DNA from: Gemmataceae bacterium
Lineage (GTDB): Bacteria; Planctomycetota; Planctomycetia; Gemmatales; Gemmataceae
Direction of reading: 5' to 3'
Assembly: GCA_025056835.1 (NCBI GenBank)
Contig: JANWVS010000133.1
Location: 1-6,400, forward strand
DNA length: 6,400 nt
Positions within the stretch are counted from its first letter, which is position 1, and each line of letters starts with the position of its first letter. Of this stretch, positions 1 to 6,295 are shown piece by piece. Below the pieces are notes generated by a model. The model did no database searches. It saw nothing but the letters and a program-made list of their open reading frames with translations, and was not told the origin of the DNA. The translations under genes were made by a program, and so were the position numbers.

Positions 1-617
1 TGGCAGAAGAGGCAGTTGTCGCTGATGGCACGCTGGAAACCGGCGTGCTCGGCACGGTCGTAACCGGGCGACATGAACCAAGCCCGTCGAGAGGCGTACC
101 AGGTGATGGGTGATTCGACCAGAAAACCGTCGATTTCAGCCAAGAAAGTCTGAGCATGTCGGCCGGAGCCGACGACGTACTTGACGGGAATGTCGTTGAG
201 GACCGCCACGGGTTTGCCGTCGACAAGCAGGGTCTCGCGATGCCATAATTGGCCATTCTTGCGGACGACGGTGTAGCGGCGTTTGGAAACCGGATGATCG
301 AATTCTGCATCAGGGGGAGCGACGGTGGGGTCGACCACGGCCATGGATCGCCCCATGCCGGTGCGGCGCAGGGAGGCGAGATGACTGGGATGGCAGCTGA
401 CACAGCGGTCGCTGCCGACGTAAGCGACTCCGGGGACCGTGTTGCGAAACGGGCTGGCGGGCCATGGGAGCGTCGCAAGCGTTGCCGGCATCGGGCGTTC
501 ACGCCCCAGCCACCACACCGCCGCCAGCGCAGCCACGCCGCCGACGCTGGCCGACAACCACCAGCGCCTTGACCGCGTAATCGCCAAGACGATGGTTTTG
601 AAAATGCTGGAATTCAC
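1..617 (-). CDS. Multihaem c-type cytochrome, N-terminal part (runs off left edge)
   Basis: The minus strand is open from a GTG at 617-615 to the left edge, giving 205 residues plus two bases. Residues about 19-38 (WWLSASVGGVAALAAVWWLG) form one hydrophobic segment after a basic stretch, so this is a signal anchor or uncleaved signal. A haem-binding motif CVSCH lies at residues 72-76. A second motif, CLFC, at 202-205 is cut by the window edge; its next codon begins CA, as His would. Between them is RTGMGRSM, then VVGSGRHAQTFL and SPITWYASRRAWFMSPGYDR. This arrangement matches planctomycete and acidobacterial cytochrome c554-like proteins that usually continue into TPR repeats. It should be exported, with haem attached outside the cytoplasmic membrane, and act in periplasmic electron transfer or binding. 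The start is uncertain: GTG at 617 or TTG at 587-585, neither with a clear ribosome binding site. It diverges from the lipoprotein gene. The family is well supported; the redox partner is unknown. Confidence 0.8.
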   Translation of the reverse strand, partial: MNSSIFKTIVLAITRSRRWWLSASVGGVAALAAVWWLGRERPMPATLATLPWPASPFRNTVPGVAYVGSDRCVSCHPSHLASLRRTGMGRSMAVVDPTVAPPDAEFDHPVSKRRYTVVRKNGQLWHRETLLVDGKPVAVLNDIPVKYVVGSGRHAQTFLAEIDGFLVESPITWYASRRAWFMSPGYDRAEHAGFQRAISDNCLFC

Positions 618-628
618 GTTGGCGAATC

Positions 629-657
629 TTGACTTCGATCTCCGAACCTGTTGGAAT
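629..657 (+). promoter_or_regulatory. Candidate sigma70-type promoter for lipoprotein/DUF1559 unit
   Basis: TTGACT at 629-634 matches the -35 consensus at five of six positions. A 17-base spacer separates it from TGGAAT at 652-657, which matches the -10 consensus at four of six. A start near 664 would leave a leader of about 27 bases before the ATG at 691. It lies in the 73-base gap between two divergent genes, where a promoter is expected. This rests on motif resemblance only, and planctomycete promoters are poorly defined. Confidence 0.4.
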
Positions 658-690
658 AAACTATTAAGTTCCCATGAAAAGGTTTGGTCG

Positions 691-1119
691 ATGGTCACGC
701 GCGCAACAGCGGTATCGGGATTAGGCGGCGTGATGTTGCTGCTTCTCGTCGGTTGCGGAAGCGGACCGTCTCCGGCGGCTACCAGTGCCGAACACCTACG
801 GCAATTGGCCCGGCTCTGCGGCAACTACGCAAGCGTCCACAAAGGCAAAATGCCCACCGATGTGGATGAGTTGAAGAAATTCGCCAAAACATTCGACAAA
901 TCCGGCGCCGATACAGACAGCTTCTTTGTATCGCCGCGCGACAACGAGCCTTACGTGCTAAAGTTGAATGTTACGATGTCGATGCCTGGCATCGGCAAAA
1001 AGATGCTGCTGGCCTATGAAAAAACCGGTGTCGGCGGCAAGCGCTTCGTGGCCTACAACACGGTCGAAGTCGAAGAAGTCGACGAAGCCCGATTCAACGA
1101 GCTGATCGCAGGGAAATGA
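691..1119 (+). CDS. Small secreted lipoprotein paired with DUF1559 gene
   Basis: A 142-residue protein. The N-terminus MVTRATAVSGLGGVMLLLLVGC is a lipoprotein signal peptide with lipobox LVGC, and Cys22 is the predicted lipidated residue. The mature part begins with a flexible GSGPSPAATS linker. An alpha-helical section follows (EHLRQLARLCGNYASVHKGKMPTDVDELKKFAKTF, about 34-68), then the segment FFVSPRDNEPYVL (78-90) and a beta-rich, acidic C-terminus. This resembles short uncharacterised planctomycete lipoproteins found beside DUF1559 genes; the helix-then-SPRD layout recalls the soluble half of pseudopilins, which is an inference. The ATG at 691 was chosen because AAAAGG at 677-682 sits eight bases upstream and the signal peptide begins there. 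The frame is open further upstream to 439, but that part overlaps the divergent cytochrome gene and would bury the signal peptide. It is probably co-transcribed with the next gene, 67 bases downstream. Molecular function is unknown. Confidence 0.85.
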   Translation: MVTRATAVSGLGGVMLLLLVGCGSGPSPAATSAEHLRQLARLCGNYASVHKGKMPTDVDELKKFAKTFDKSGADTDSFFVSPRDNEPYVLKLNVTMSMPGIGKKMLLAYEKTGVGGKRFVAYNTVEVEEVDEARFNELIAGK

Positions 1120-1134
1120 AAAACAGGTCCCTGC
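1108..1134 (+). terminator. Hairpin between lipoprotein and DUF1559 genes (weak terminator or attenuator)
   Basis: A perfect seven-base inverted repeat, GCAGGGA (1108-1114) and TCCCTGC (1128-1134), has a 13-base loop and is followed directly by TTTTG. The left arm and loop cover the last codons and stop codon of the lipoprotein gene. The short T run makes it at best a weak terminator. Partial termination or mRNA processing could set unequal levels of the two products. Confidence 0.35.
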
Positions 1135-1186
1135 TTTTGTGTAAGTCGTTATTCATCGTTTTTGTTTTCCGAAAAGGGGGTTCTCC

Positions 1187-2092
1187 ATGCGCTTTAGGCT
1201 TTGGCCAGGCCGTTTCCCGGCACGAGGGTTCACGTTAATTGAGCTGCTCGTGGTGATCGCGATTATTGCGATTCTCATCGGCCTGTTGCTGCCGGCCGTG
1301 CAAAAGGTTCGCGAAGCGGCAGCGCGCACGCAGTGCGCCAACAATCTGAAGCAGATCGGCGTCGCCATTCACTCGGCACACGATGCCAACAAAATGTTTC
1401 CCACGGGCGGGACAACGCCATGGGCAGGAATATCTTATGCCGCCAGCGGTGCTCCCGAAGGCCCCGCGCGCCAAACGGCCGGCTGGGCATTTCAGATCTT
1501 GCCCTATATCGAACAAGAAAACGTTTATCGTGAACCATACGGAACTGCCCAAACGCGCGTCATCCGGATTTACTTCTGCCCGTCACGCCGAAATGTCGCG
1601 TTTCAAGGGGGCCGGGTCTTGATGGATTACTGCGGATTGACGCCTGGCGACCAACCTAATTCATGGGACCAGTTCTGGTACGGTAACGTCTGGGGGGTTC
1701 CCACCACGGCGCCGTACAACGGCGTGATCGTGCGCACCTTTACCGCGGGCGGCAGGGTCACAATGGCCACGGTCAACGATGGTTTGTCGAACACAGCCGT
1801 CATCTCGGAAGCACGCAAGGACGTTAACAACTACTTCAGCGGCGACTGGCACGACGACCAAGGTTGGATCGATGGCTGGGACCCGGACATCATGCGCTAC
1901 ACGGCGTTGCTGCCGCAGCGCGACCGGCCCGGGGGGGTGAGCGGCTACGAAGCCGGCTCGGCCCATCACCAAGGTGTCATGACCCTCATGGGTGACGGCA
2001 CGGTTCGTCTGATTACATACAGTGTCACTGCCACGACCTGGAATTTCCTTGCTCACCGTCGCGACGGCCTGATCCTTACGCTCGACAATTAA
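1187..2092 (+). CDS. DUF1559 domain protein with prepilin-type N-terminal methylation site
   Basis: A 301-residue protein with all the hallmarks of the planctomycete DUF1559 family. After a short basic leader ending ARG, the sequence [23 protein letters not shown] follows. This is a type IV prepilin N-terminus, cut after Gly14, with the conserved Glu19 at position +5. Then come [29 protein letters not shown] (about 39-66), the family's conserved helix, and a variable beta-rich body. The C-terminal H-X9-DG signature begins at His260, with DG at 270-271, followed by [23 protein letters not shown]. Residue count is in the usual range for the family. The start is well supported by AAGGGGG at 1174-1180, six bases before the ATG. 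The protein should be handled by a prepilin peptidase and displayed by, or anchored near, a type II secretion/type IV pilus-like machine. These proteins occur in dozens of copies per planctomycete genome and their role is unknown. It probably forms a unit with the upstream lipoprotein. Confidence 0.95.
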   Translation: MRFRLWPGRFPARGFTLIELLVVIAIIAILIGLLLPAVQKVREAAARTQCANNLKQIGVAIHSAHDANKMFPTGGTTPWAGISYAASGAPEGPARQTAGWAFQILPYIEQENVYREPYGTAQTRVIRIYFCPSRRNVAFQGGRVLMDYCGLTPGDQPNSWDQFWYGNVWGVPTTAPYNGVIVRTFTAGGRVTMATVNDGLSNTAVISEARKDVNNYFSGDWHDDQGWIDGWDPDIMRYTALLPQRDRPGGVSGYEAGSAHHQGVMTLMGDGTVRLITYSVTATTWNFLAHRRDGLILTLDN

Positions 2093-2199
2093 CGTGGGCG
2101 AACGGATTGGTTAGCGACCCGAAATCGTCGGCGGTTGCGATCGTGCCTACCCGCCGAAGTTGAGTGGTTGGTGCCGCGTTTATCTCTAAAACCCGAGGC

Positions 2200-2249
2200 G
2201 GGGATGGTGGAACCGGAAGGAATCGGGAAGTCTTCTGATTCCCATCCCC
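2200..2249. other. Nested inverted repeats in intergenic gap
   Basis: This lies in the 214-base gap between the DUF1559 gene and the NTF2-fold gene. GGAATCGGGA (2219-2228) and TTCTGATTCC (2233-2242) can form a ten-pair RNA hairpin with two G-U pairs and the four-base loop AGTC. An outer pair, GGGGATGG (2200-2207) and CCATCCCC (2242-2249), can close around it, sharing one base with the inner stem. There is no T run, so it is not a classical intrinsic terminator. It could be an mRNA 3'-end stabiliser or a leader structure of the next gene. Nothing else was recognised in this gap. Confidence 0.3.
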
Positions 2250-2306
2250 CTCGCTTGGGTTCTGGAAACGAACCAATCCTTTTGGCTCGATACCGAGGAT
2301 TCCGCG

Positions 2307-2744
2307 ATGCACAGTGAGGTCGCAAAGCAGCTGGAGCGCTGGTTCGATGCCCTGAAAACAGGTGACGCCGATCAAGTAACCCGGTTGTATTCCGCCGATG
2401 CAATTCTGCTGTCAACACTCGAAGGGGATGTGAAACAGGGCCATCCCCAGATTCGTGACTACTTTGCCAGAGCATTTTTACCCAAGAAGCCTGTCGGTTC
2501 TGTTGTGCAGCCCTTCACGCGCTTGCTGGGCGGAGTCGCCGTCAACTCCGGTATTTACCAATTCGAGGTCAACAACAAAACCGGCGGTCGTCAGACGGTG
2601 AAGGCTCGGTACACTTTCGTGTATCAATGGCGCGACTCCGATTGGCTGATCGTCGAGCACCATTCGTCGAAGATGCCGGAAGAAAGCGACTCGTCATCTG
2701 CGGCCACCGGTAAACCCGGCCGACAATCCCGTCGCAAATCGTAA
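2307..2744 (+). CDS. NTF2-fold protein, SgcJ/EcaC family (CaMKII association-domain type)
   Basis: A 145-residue cytoplasmic protein without a signal peptide. Residues 1-125 match the NTF2-like SgcJ/EcaC or CaMKII-AD group. The N-terminal helix carries [24 protein letters not shown], followed by [13 protein letters not shown] (45-57). The C-terminal strands read [23 protein letters not shown] (101-125), the best family signature here. Members form a cone-shaped fold with a pocket and usually assemble as dimers or larger oligomers. The TIGR family name mentions oxidoreductase, but for most members the ligand and reaction are unknown, so none is assigned. The last 20 residues ([19 protein letters not shown] region) are a Ser-rich then basic disordered tail outside the fold. 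The ATG has GAGGA at 2295-2299, seven bases upstream. A 214-base gap upstream and a convergent gene downstream suggest it is transcribed on its own. Confidence 0.82.
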   Translation: MHSEVAKQLERWFDALKTGDADQVTRLYSADAILLSTLEGDVKQGHPQIRDYFARAFLPKKPVGSVVQPFTRLLGGVAVNSGIYQFEVNNKTGGRQTVKARYTFVYQWRDSDWLIVEHHSSKMPEESDSSSAATGKPGRQSRRKS

Positions 2745-2819
2745 GCGGCCGGGTGGAAAATGCGCCGTTCCGCCGGTGGCCGGGGCCGGCGCGCCGCAAC
2801 CGAGTCGACGCAATATGAA

Positions 2820-2856
2820 AAGCGAGGCTCAGCCCCGTGAGACGGCCCCCTCGCTT
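2820..2856 (-). terminator. Intrinsic terminator of the DUF1570-like gene
   Basis: Perfect eight-base arms, AAGCGAGG (2820-2827) and CCTCGCTT (2849-2856), enclose a 21-base GC-rich loop that can itself pair (CTCA 2828-2831 with TGAG 2838-2841). Read on the minus strand, the hairpin begins 20 bases after the stop codon of the 778-residue gene. Its end runs into TTTTC, as expected of a Rho-independent terminator. On the plus strand no T run follows, so it mainly serves the minus-strand gene. It may also block read-through from the convergent NTF2-fold gene. Confidence 0.55.
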
Positions 2857-2875
2857 CAGAGGAGCGAACAGGTTC

Positions 2876-5212
2876 CTACCGTTCGCCACCGCCCGGTTTC
2901 AGCAACCCTCCCGGCGGAGCCAACCCACCTGGCGGAGGCAAGGCACCCGGAGCTGCTCCGCCCGGAGGCGGTAGGTTGCCCGGGTTGCCGACGCCCGGAG
3001 GCGCGATGCCGCCAGGTCCGATGCCGCCCGGCGGTGCGAAGCCGCCAGCGCCCAAGCCGGGTTGGTTGAATTGGTTCGTGGCCTTCTTCCGAGGAGTGTA
3101 GCGGACTAAGCGGTAGTAATCTTCGGCTGCCTGCACTTTGAGATGAACGCCGTCCATGAAGGAATACCAATCCCTCGCGAATAACCGGACACGGTCGAGG
3201 TCAAGTTGCCGCGGATTGCTACGATCCATCAGGTCGAAGGCCCGGCCAAAGCACGATTGCAGCACCTTGTCGTCGATTTCCAAGTCACGCGGAAGATGGG
3301 CGATTTCGTCTAAGTAGCGCATCAGTTGCGGTAATTTTTTGTTGTAGAGCAGATAATACGTCAGCGCCCACGCCGAACTTTGGGCTACCTCCCGCTGCAC
3401 CTTGGCCGCGTCGCCTTTGTCATCTTGCTTTTCTTTGTTGTTGGCAACCTGTCGCTGGTCGTCTTCGGCCATCCTCAAATCGCGGAAGTAGCGATCAGAA
3501 ATCGTCCGCATCAAAGCCTCGAACGACACGCCGAGTCGTTCTTTGTCTTTGCGGTAATAGTTGAAAGCAATCAAATGCGACCAGCTTGGCAAGCCAACGC
3601 CGCTGAAAAGGGCACCATACGGCGTGTCGAAATAGCTGGCCAAGCCGGTTTGAATCCACTCCGGCACGTGGACCATGCGCGGTAATAATCCGCTGGCAAA
3701 CAGCAGTTGCCGTGTCGCTTCGTGCGAAATCGCCGCTCGCTCTGCCTCATCTTCCATGGCCTTATGAATGAGCAGAAGCGTTTGCACCGCGGCCAACGGC
3801 TCCACCGCACCCGCAGTCTCCTTACGGTCCCAGATCGCGCCGCTGATGAATTCATCGCGACCGATTTTGGTCGTGGCAACGATCCTTTGGGTCAGTTCTT
3901 GCATCTTCTTGTCAAACAATGTGAAGTCGTCGTCGAGCCGTTTGGCGGACAATACGATCAAGCTATCCCGCCGCGGTGTGAAACTATCCGCGACCATCGG
4001 TTGGCCGCCCCAGGCCAGATGGCGATCGAAAAAGCTCTGACGGTCATCGACCAACACCGCGTAGAGGCGATAGTTGGGAATCGTCGGTTGCGGTCCGTTT
4101 TCTTGAAGAGCAAACCAGTAGAAAAAGTTCTCCAAGGCTTCCTCGAGCCGAGCCAGCCGGCGCTTATTGGCCGACTGGAAGAGCGGTCCGTCGTTCCGCG
4201 TCAAGAGAACATAGTGGCCCGCGTCGCTCGTGACCGACTTATAACCGCCATCGGCCTTCAACTCATTGATCAAAGCCTGCGTCGCCCGGTCCTCACCGCT
4301 CGGCGCTTTCTTCAATTCGGCGGCGACACGCTGGTAATTCACGGCGGCATAATGCTTGGGATCCGCCTTGATTAACGCGGCCATGGCATTGTGAAATTCC
4401 TTGGTCAGCCCATGGCTGAGGGCATAAGACGCAGCCAGATAGCAGCCGGTGGCGTCTTTGGCCTCTTGGACAACGCCGGCGTACTTCTTGTTGAACTCAC
4501 GCAGGTTCGAAGGATGCTCGACGTGCGTGTATTCGACCATATCTTTGACGAGTTCTTGAAATAGGAAACGACCTTTTCGCCCGAAACGGTGGTCGAATTC
4601 AAACACCGGGCGTTGCGGCAGCACCTGCACTTTCGAGCGCACTTCGAGGCACACATAAATATAATGCGGCGGCGTCTCCGTTTGACCGCCGCCTTGCGGC
4701 CCGAACTGCCCTTGACCGAAACCTCCGGGACCCACCGCCGGTGGCGCCCCTCCCCCAGGTCCCACTGCGGGCGGGGCACCGCCACCAGGTCCCACCGCTG
4801 GAGGCGCGCCGCCACCCGGACCAACTGCCGGTGGGGCGCCGCCTGGCCCGACCGCGGGCGGCGCACCGCCAAACCCTTTTCCACCGCCAGGGAAACCTTT
4901 GCCCCCACCAGGGAATCCCTTGCCTCCGCCAAACCCACCGATTCCGCCGCCAAATCCACCACCGAGCCCTGCCCCCCCGCCGGGCGCGCTCATCCCTGGG
5001 GCGCCCAAACCCGGCGCACCAATGCCAGGTTGGCCGAAACCACCCGGTGCGCCGATACCAGGCTGGCCGACCCCCGGTTGACCGCCTTGGCCAGTGCCGC
5101 TGGCCGCATCGAAATTGACCTTATTGAGGTCGATTTTGATGAAGAGATAATCGGCCGTCACCGGGCCGGCGCAAGCTAGAAATAGTCCCGCGAGTGCCGC
5201 CAATCGTTTCAT
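2876..5212 (-). CDS. Secreted DUF1570-like (gluzincin-like) protein with Gly/Pro-rich tracts and altered HExxH
   Basis: A 778-residue exported protein. The signal peptide MKRLAALAGLFLACAGPVTA is probably cut after Ala20. Residues about 39-178 are a Gly/Pro-rich low-complexity tract. Residues about 183-710 form the globular part, with helical repeats early, then LVDDRQSFF and FTPRRDSLIVLSAKRLD, then ISHEATRQLLFASGLLPRMVHVPEWIQTGLASYF (495-528). A charged stretch occupies about 580-610. Residues about 714-778 are a second PPGG-rich tail. The HEAT.QL..N/ASGL..(W)..GLA.YF layout matches planctomycete DUF1570 proteins, related to peptidase MA-like gluzincins. Here HExxH reads HEATR (His497, Arg501), and the expected downstream Glu of EGLA is Thr522, so two of three zinc ligands appear missing and catalysis is doubtful. 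The start at 5212 has GGAGG (plus-strand 5218-5222) five bases upstream and directly precedes the signal peptide. An upstream in-frame start at 5398 would bury it. The protein probably acts in the periplasm or at the surface. The fold assignment is moderate. Confidence 0.75.
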   Translation of the reverse strand: MKRLAALAGLFLACAGPVTADYLFIKIDLNKVNFDAASGTGQGGQPGVGQPGIGAPGGFGQPGIGAPGLGAPGMSAPGGGAGLGGGFGGGIGGFGGGKGFPGGGKGFPGGGKGFGGAPPAVGPGGAPPAVGPGGGAPPAVGPGGGAPPAVGPGGGAPPAVGPGGFGQGQFGPQGGGQTETPPHYIYVCLEVRSKVQVLPQRPVFEFDHRFGRKGRFLFQELVKDMVEYTHVEHPSNLREFNKKYAGVVQEAKDATGCYLAASYALSHGLTKEFHNAMAALIKADPKHYAAVNYQRVAAELKKAPSGEDRATQALINELKADGGYKSVTSDAGHYVLLTRNDGPLFQSANKRRLARLEEALENFFYWFALQENGPQPTIPNYRLYAVLVDDRQSFFDRHLAWGGQPMVADSFTPRRDSLIVLSAKRLDDDFTLFDKKMQELTQRIVATTKIGRDEFISGAIWDRKETAGAVEPLAAVQTLLLIHKAMEDEAERAAISHEATRQLLFASGLLPRMVHVPEWIQTGLASYFDTPYGALFSGVGLPSWSHLIAFNYYRKDKERLGVSFEALMRTISDRYFRDLRMAEDDQRQVANNKEKQDDKGDAAKVQREVAQSSAWALTYYLLYNKKLPQLMRYLDEIAHLPRDLEIDDKVLQSCFGRAFDLMDRSNPRQLDLDRVRLFARDWYSFMDGVHLKVQAAEDYYRLVRYTPRKKATNQFNQPGLGAGGFAPPGGIGPGGIAPPGVGNPGNLPPPGGAAPGALPPPGGLAPPGGLLKPGGGER
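2879..3073 (-). repeat. C-terminal Pro/Gly-rich tail coding region
   Basis: This encodes residues 714-778 of the DUF1570-like protein, built from irregular PPGG/GIGPGG/GLAPPGG units and ending LKPGGGER. It is compositionally the same kind of sequence as the N-terminal tract, although about 530 residues of ordinary sequence lie between them. The globular core is thus bracketed by two flexible tracts that may interact with the envelope. Confidence 0.7.
4679..5095 (-). repeat. N-terminal Gly/Pro-rich tandem repeat tract
   Basis: This encodes residues 40-178 of the DUF1570-like protein. Three repeat types follow one another. QPG-x-G / APG-x-G units occupy about 45-75. Three copies of the heptad GGGKGFP (residues 95-115, plus-strand 4871-4930) have a 21-base period. 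Five copies of (G)GGAPPAVGP (residues about 116-163, plus-strand 4721-4867) have a 27-30-base period. Codons differ between copies, so the protein repeats are old or under selection rather than a recent exact DNA expansion. The antisense strand is Pro/Arg-rich and open by chance. Confidence 0.8.
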
Positions 5213-5222
5213 GGAAACCTCC

Positions 5223-5536
5223 GCTCGGCGATGTGCATGATTAAGACTTATTCTCTCATGCCTTGTGCTCCAGGGCAACAGCAAATCCGGCGCATTTTCC
5301 CGGTCGGTCAAAGCCGTTCGGTAGCGGCGCACGTCGTTAGTTTTCGGCCAAGTCGCGGCCGGTGTGCTACTCGCGCAAAAGGACTTGACCGACGCCAAAG
5401 GACTTTTGGCATGATCGACCGCCCTGGTTGCCGCTGGACCCGAACCCTGCCCGGCGTGACTTCAACCTGCAAGGCACGGAGTTTTCGAGTTAAATGCGGA
5501 GAGAACCAGGTCGCGAAGTTCCATCAAGATTGGCCC
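5223..5536. other. Non-coding divergent region
   Basis: This 314-base stretch lies between the starts of the DUF1570-like gene (minus) and the kinase-like pseudogene (plus). No coding sequence with a recognisable product was found on either strand. The open frames across it have no family resemblance and no ribosome binding site. It should hold the promoters for both sides. On the plus strand TTGACC (5385-5390) is followed after 19 bases by CATGAT (5410-5415), a poor promoter match. Confidence 0.5.
5250..5278 (-). promoter_or_regulatory. Weak candidate promoter for the DUF1570-like gene
   Basis: Read on the minus strand, TTGCCC (plus-strand 5273-5278) and GAGAAT (plus-strand 5250-5255) are separated by 17 bases. 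Each matches the sigma70 consensus at four of six positions. The position, about 40 bases upstream of the ATG at 5212, is plausible. The match is weak and could arise by chance. Confidence 0.25.
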
Positions 5537-6177
5537 ATGATCACGTTCGCGTGTTCGTCCTGCGGCATGAAGTATACAGGTCAAAAATGAATTTGCCGGC
5601 CGGGCGACCACATGCCGGACGTGCCAGGCGCCCTTGCAAGTGCCGCATCCTATTCGCAGCGACGGCGGCATCCCGATCGCTCGGTTGGTCGTCGCCGACC
5701 ACAACGCCACCGTGGTCAACGAGCGGGCCGGGGCGCTGGTGCTGGCGGAGGTGTTCACGCGGCACCAGGCGTTCGCGCTGGCCGACGGAGCCGTGCGAGA
5801 GTTTGGGAAGAATGCGCCGGAGGCCCGGGAGAAACTGCTGGCGTTGTACCGGGCGCGGATCGAGAAGATCTGGCCGGGGCGGACATGTCAGCTGGGCCAC
5901 GGACGGCGGACTTGCGATTTCTCTGGCCGGGATGCCCGACCTTGTCGATCTCGCGCCGTTGCGGGGGCTGCCGGTCACGGACCTCACCGTGCAAAACTCT
6001 CCCAGGGTTCGCGATTTACGACCACTGAAGGGGATGCCGCTGACCAAGCTAGATTGCTCCGGCACCTCGTCGAGCGGATGCAACACCTCAACTTGGGCCG
6101 CAGCGAGCGGTTGGAGGTGCAGCACCGCCATCTTGAGCGATCGCGTCCAAGGCGTCACTCCTTGCGGCGGATGGTAA
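5537..6177 (+). pseudogene. Broken planctomycete Ser/Thr kinase-LRR family gene (zinc-ribbon head, TPR/LRR tail, kinase lost)
   Basis: ATG at 5537 starts MITFACSSCGMKYT, the first half of the small zinc ribbon found at the N-terminus of many planctomycete kinases. An extra G at 5579/5580 shifts the frame, and the direct reading stops at 5590. In the next frame the ribbon continues as VKNEFAGRATTCRTCQAPLQVPHP, restoring the CxxC...CxxC pairs. Soon after comes VLAEVFTRHQAFALADGAVREFGKNAPEAREKLLALYRARIEKIWPG, which I recognise as the region between the TPRs and the leucine-rich repeats of the same family. A second single-base shift in the G run at 5876-5879 leads to LVDLAPLRGLPVTDLTVQNSPRVRDLRPLKGMPLTKLDCSGT, about two leucine-rich repeats, ending near 6066. 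The rest to TAA at 6175-6177 is unrecognisable. The kinase domain, membrane segment and most TPRs, several hundred residues in intact relatives, are absent. No clear ribosome binding site was seen. The whole-family identification is from memory. Confidence 0.78.
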
Positions 6178-6295
6178 GAGTGAACTGGCCCTGGCCACGG
6201 TTATATGACGTGGCCCGCACGCGGTAGAGGCCGTCGGCCGCGGCGCGGAAGAGCAGCCGGGCATTCACTTGGCGGGAAACAAGGTTCGTTCCGCC
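6155..6295 (-). pseudogene. Remnant of a PPC-like C-terminal domain
   Basis: In a different minus-strand frame from the neighbouring kinase tail, the sequence reads GGTNLVSRQVNARLLFRAAADGLYRVRATSYNRGQGQFTLTIRRKE and then stops at 6157-6155. The pattern ARLLFRAAADGLYRVRATS...GQFTLTIR strongly resembles the last strands of bacterial pre-peptidase C-terminal (PPC) domains, common at the ends of planctomycete secreted and WD40-type proteins. The frame is open only to 6313, where an in-frame stop lies upstream. There is no credible start, and its first part overlaps the end of the kinase gene. It is best read as the surviving 3' end of a lost gene. Confidence 0.5.

Noticed and set aside
558..578. 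SRRWWL near the cytochrome N-terminus as a twin-arginine export signal
   Set aside because: The Phe/Leu/Lys part of the Tat motif is not met, and c-type cytochromes are exported unfolded by Sec before haem attachment. An ordinary signal anchor is the simpler reading.
439..690. Upstream in-frame extension of the lipoprotein gene
   Set aside because: It runs antisense to the cytochrome gene, has no family resemblance and would displace the lipobox signal peptide from the N-terminus.
2771..2791. CGCCGG/CCGGCG hairpin as terminator of the NTF2-fold gene
   Set aside because: The stem is only six bases in very GC-rich sequence and no T run follows, so it is likely to be chance.
3707..4375. A 222-residue open frame antisense to the DUF1570-like gene
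   Set aside because: It is a high-GC shadow frame with no recognisable motif or ribosome binding site, lying fully inside a better-supported gene.
4899..5081. Proline-rich open frame (PPPGNPLPPP-like) on the plus strand
   Set aside because: It is the antisense of the Gly/Pro-rich repeat tract: Gly codons read backwards give Pro codons.
5164..5179. Cys14 of the DUF1570-like signal peptide as a lipidation site
   Set aside because: The preceding residues FLA do not fit the usual Leu at -3, and a normal VTA cleavage site follows six residues later.
5213..5398. Upstream in-frame extension of the 778-residue gene to a start at 5398
   Set aside because: The added 62 residues are unlike any signal sequence, they would bury the clear signal peptide MKRLAALAGLFLACAGPVTA, and the ATG at 5212 has an excellent GGAGG five bases upstream.
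5385..5415. TTGACC...CATGAT as a promoter for the pseudogene
   Set aside because: The spacer is 19 bases and the -10 is poor. It is mentioned only as the best of weak matches in the gap.
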